From assembly GCF_029203285.1 (NCBI RefSeq), contig NZ_CP115669.1:3782001-3846000 (forward strand): 64,000 nt of DNA. The letters run 5' to 3'. Position numbers and translations under genes: made by a program. Below the pieces are notes generated by a model that saw only the letters and a program-made list of their open reading frames with translations, was not told the origin of the DNA and ran no database searches. Source of the stretch: Pseudomonas sp. PSE14 (GTDB lineage Bacteria; Pseudomonadota; Gammaproteobacteria; Pseudomonadales; Pseudomonadaceae). Below, piece by piece: positions 62,665 to 64,000 of the stretch (positions are counted from its first letter, which is position 1; each line of letters opens with the position of its first letter).

Positions 62665-63756
62665 TCAAAGCTGGCCGAGGACCGGGGTACCGACCTTCAC
62701 GTCGGCATTCTGCGCACGATGGCGCAGCAGGTGGTCGAGCAGCACGATGGCCATCATCGCCTCGGCGATGGGGGTGGCGCGGATGCCCACGCACGGGTCG
62801 TGGCGGCCCTTGGTGATCACGTCCACCGGGTTGCCGTTCACGTCGATGGAGCGGCCAGGGGTGGTGATGCTGGAAGTCGGCTTGAGTGCCAGGTGGGCAA
62901 CGATCGGCTGGCCGCTGGAGATGCCGCCGAGGATGCCGCCGGCATTGTTCGACAGGAAGCCTTCCGGGGTCAGCTCGTCGCGATGCTCGGTGCCGCGCTG
63001 GGCGACGCTGGCGAAGCCGGCGCCGATTTCCACGCCTTTCACCGCGTTGATGCTCATCAGCGCATGGGCCAGTTCCGCGTCCAGGCGGTCGAAGATCGGC
63101 TCGCCCAGGCCCGGCGGCACGCCTTCGGCGACCACGGTGATCTTCGCGCCGACCGAATCCTGGTCGCGGCGCAGTTGGTCCATGTAGGCCTCCAGCTCCG
63201 GCACCTTGTCCGGGTCGGGGCTGAAGAAGGCGTTGTCTTCGACGCTGTCCCAGGTCTTGAAGGGGATTTCGATCGGGCCGAGCTGGCTCATGTAGCCGCG
63301 CACGCTGATGCCCATGCCCGCCAGCACCTTCTTGGCGATGGCCCCGGCGGCCACGCGCATGGCGGTCTCGCGCGCCGAGGAACGGCCGCCGCCACGGTAG
63401 TCGCGGATGCCGTACTTGTGGTGGTAGGTGTAGTCGGCGTGGGCCGGGCGGAACAGGTCCTTGATCGCCGAGTAGTCCTTGGACTTCTGGTCGGTGTTGC
63501 GGATCAACAGGCCGATCGGGGTGCCGGTGGTCTTGCCCTCGAACACGCCGGAGAGGATTTCCACCTCGTCGGCTTCCTGGCGCTGGGTGGTGTGGCGGCT
63601 GGTGCCGGGCTTGCGGCGGTCCAGGTCGCGCTGCAGGTCTTCCAGGGAAATCTCCAGGCCGGGCGGGCAGCCGTCGACGATGGCGACCAGCGCCGGGCCG
63701 TGGCTTTCGCCAGCGGTAGTGACGGTGAACAGCTTGCCGTAGGTGTTGCCGGACAT
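62665..63756 (-). CDS. aroC: Chorismate synthase
   Basis: Last common step of aromatic biosynthesis, FMN-dependent elimination of phosphate from EPSP; 363 residues. [16 protein letters not shown] at the N-terminus, [20 protein letters not shown] and the C-terminal [17 protein letters not shown] are family signatures. Confidence 0.97.
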   Translation of the reverse strand: MSGNTYGKLFTVTTAGESHGPALVAIVDGCPPGLEISLEDLQRDLDRRKPGTSRHTTQRQEADEVEILSGVFEGKTTGTPIGLLIRNTDQKSKDYSAIKDLFRPAHADYTYHHKYGIRDYRGGGRSSARETAMRVAAGAIAKKVLAGMGISVRGYMSQLGPIEIPFKTWDSVEDNAFFSPDPDKVPELEAYMDQLRRDQDSVGAKITVVAEGVPPGLGEPIFDRLDAELAHALMSINAVKGVEIGAGFASVAQRGTEHRDELTPEGFLSNNAGGILGGISSGQPIVAHLALKPTSSITTPGRSIDVNGNPVDVITKGRHDPCVGIRATPIAEAMMAIVLLDHLLRHRAQNADVKVGTPVLGQL

Positions 63757-63875
63757 GCGAGGCTCCGCGGAAGACAGGGATCGAAAAGGCCGAGCAGTAT
63801 ACCTGCGTCAATCCGCCCTGCGAACCTTCCGCGACGGGGAGAGTCAAAGCGCCATCACCCCGTCTGAAGTCTTCG

Positions 63876-64000
63876 ATGCGCCGTCTCGTCCTCCTCTGTC
63901 TCTGCCTGTTCGCCGGCCTGCTCGGCTCGACCGCGCAAGCCGCTCCCAGCAGCATCCTGCAACGCCCGTATGACCTGGACACCGGCCACGGCGTGCTGCG
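63876..64000 (+). CDS. Exported protein, 5' end only
   Basis: Open from ATG at 63876 to the window end. A signal peptide (RLVLLCLCLFAGLLGSTAQA) then APSSILQRPYDLDTGHGVL. Too short to identify. Divergent from aroC. Confidence 0.6.
   Translation, partial: MRRLVLLCLCLFAGLLGSTAQAAPSSILQRPYDLDTGHGVL

Overview
The window is high-GC DNA of a Pseudomonas, probably from the P. aeruginosa-nitroreducens-citronellolis side of the genus. This is inferred from gene content and gene order, and from the many 'GTAGGAGCGAGCTTGCTCGCGAA'-type REP palindromes between genes. From memory, cysH to the fadAB-like pair (1-19.5 kb) and speE-alkA-mtn-aroC (54.6-63.8 kb) follow the order seen in P. aeruginosa. Interrupting this core are a nitrogen-type transport and proteasome-like block (21-31.3 kb), an oxidoreductase cluster (45-51 kb), and a low-GC integrated element (32.4-44.4 kb).

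1-20 kb: sulfate assimilation (cysH, cysB), a universal stress protein, a 5'-nucleotidase, a ketopantoate-reductase-like gene, thioredoxin-like and PilZ genes, a DAHP synthase, a crotonase, a macro-domain protein, a CorA transporter, an amidotransferase, an isochorismatase-like hydrolase and a two-gene beta-oxidation operon. Intergenic spaces hold clear terminators and several small palindromic repeat families.

20-31.3 kb: a cytochrome c-like protein, then the Anbu operon on the minus strand (circularly permuted ATP-grasp, alpha-E, transglutaminase, Anbu proteasome-like peptidase). Divergent to it is a spermidine/putrescine-type ABC transporter operon ending in an aminobutyraldehyde-type dehydrogenase. 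The shared 348-bp control region has a near-perfect sigma-54 promoter facing the Anbu operon, an IHF-like site, an NtrC-like palindrome, and a weaker sigma-54 candidate facing the transporter. Inside the Anbu operon, 263 bp of nested inverted repeats carry a 57-codon ORF with a strong ribosome-binding site.

32.4-44.4 kb: an 11.9-kb integrated element bounded by a perfect 23-bp direct repeat. The repeat is exactly the start codon and first codons of a host glutamine amidotransferase gene, so the element supplies that gene with a new ribosome-binding site. It carries a tyrosine integrase with symmetric 13-bp arm-type repeats at both ends and a second, FimB-sized recombinase with its own repeat cluster. 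It also carries a cargo run (DUF4145-like protein plus two membrane proteins) that could be anti-phage, small zinc-ribbon proteins, an HNH-like protein, a tape-measure-like protein and small companions. No capsid, portal or terminase gene is visible. A consensus promoter and a terminator enclose about 260 nt with no sizeable ORF, a candidate small RNA. Intact ends with so few virion genes suggest a satellite or minimal element at least as much as a decayed prophage.

44.4-64 kb: an RraB-like protein, an EamA permease, a VIT-like membrane protein, an SDR/esterase/flavin-monooxygenase cluster with a divergent AraC regulator, a TauE-like permease, an LTA-synthase-like sulfatase, speE, an alkylation-repair group (alkA plus two alkyltransferases), a TetR/RibD-like pair, the methionine-salvage genes mtnC-mtnD-mtnB, an MFS permease, aroC, and the start of one more exported protein. 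No tRNA, rRNA or CRISPR array was seen.
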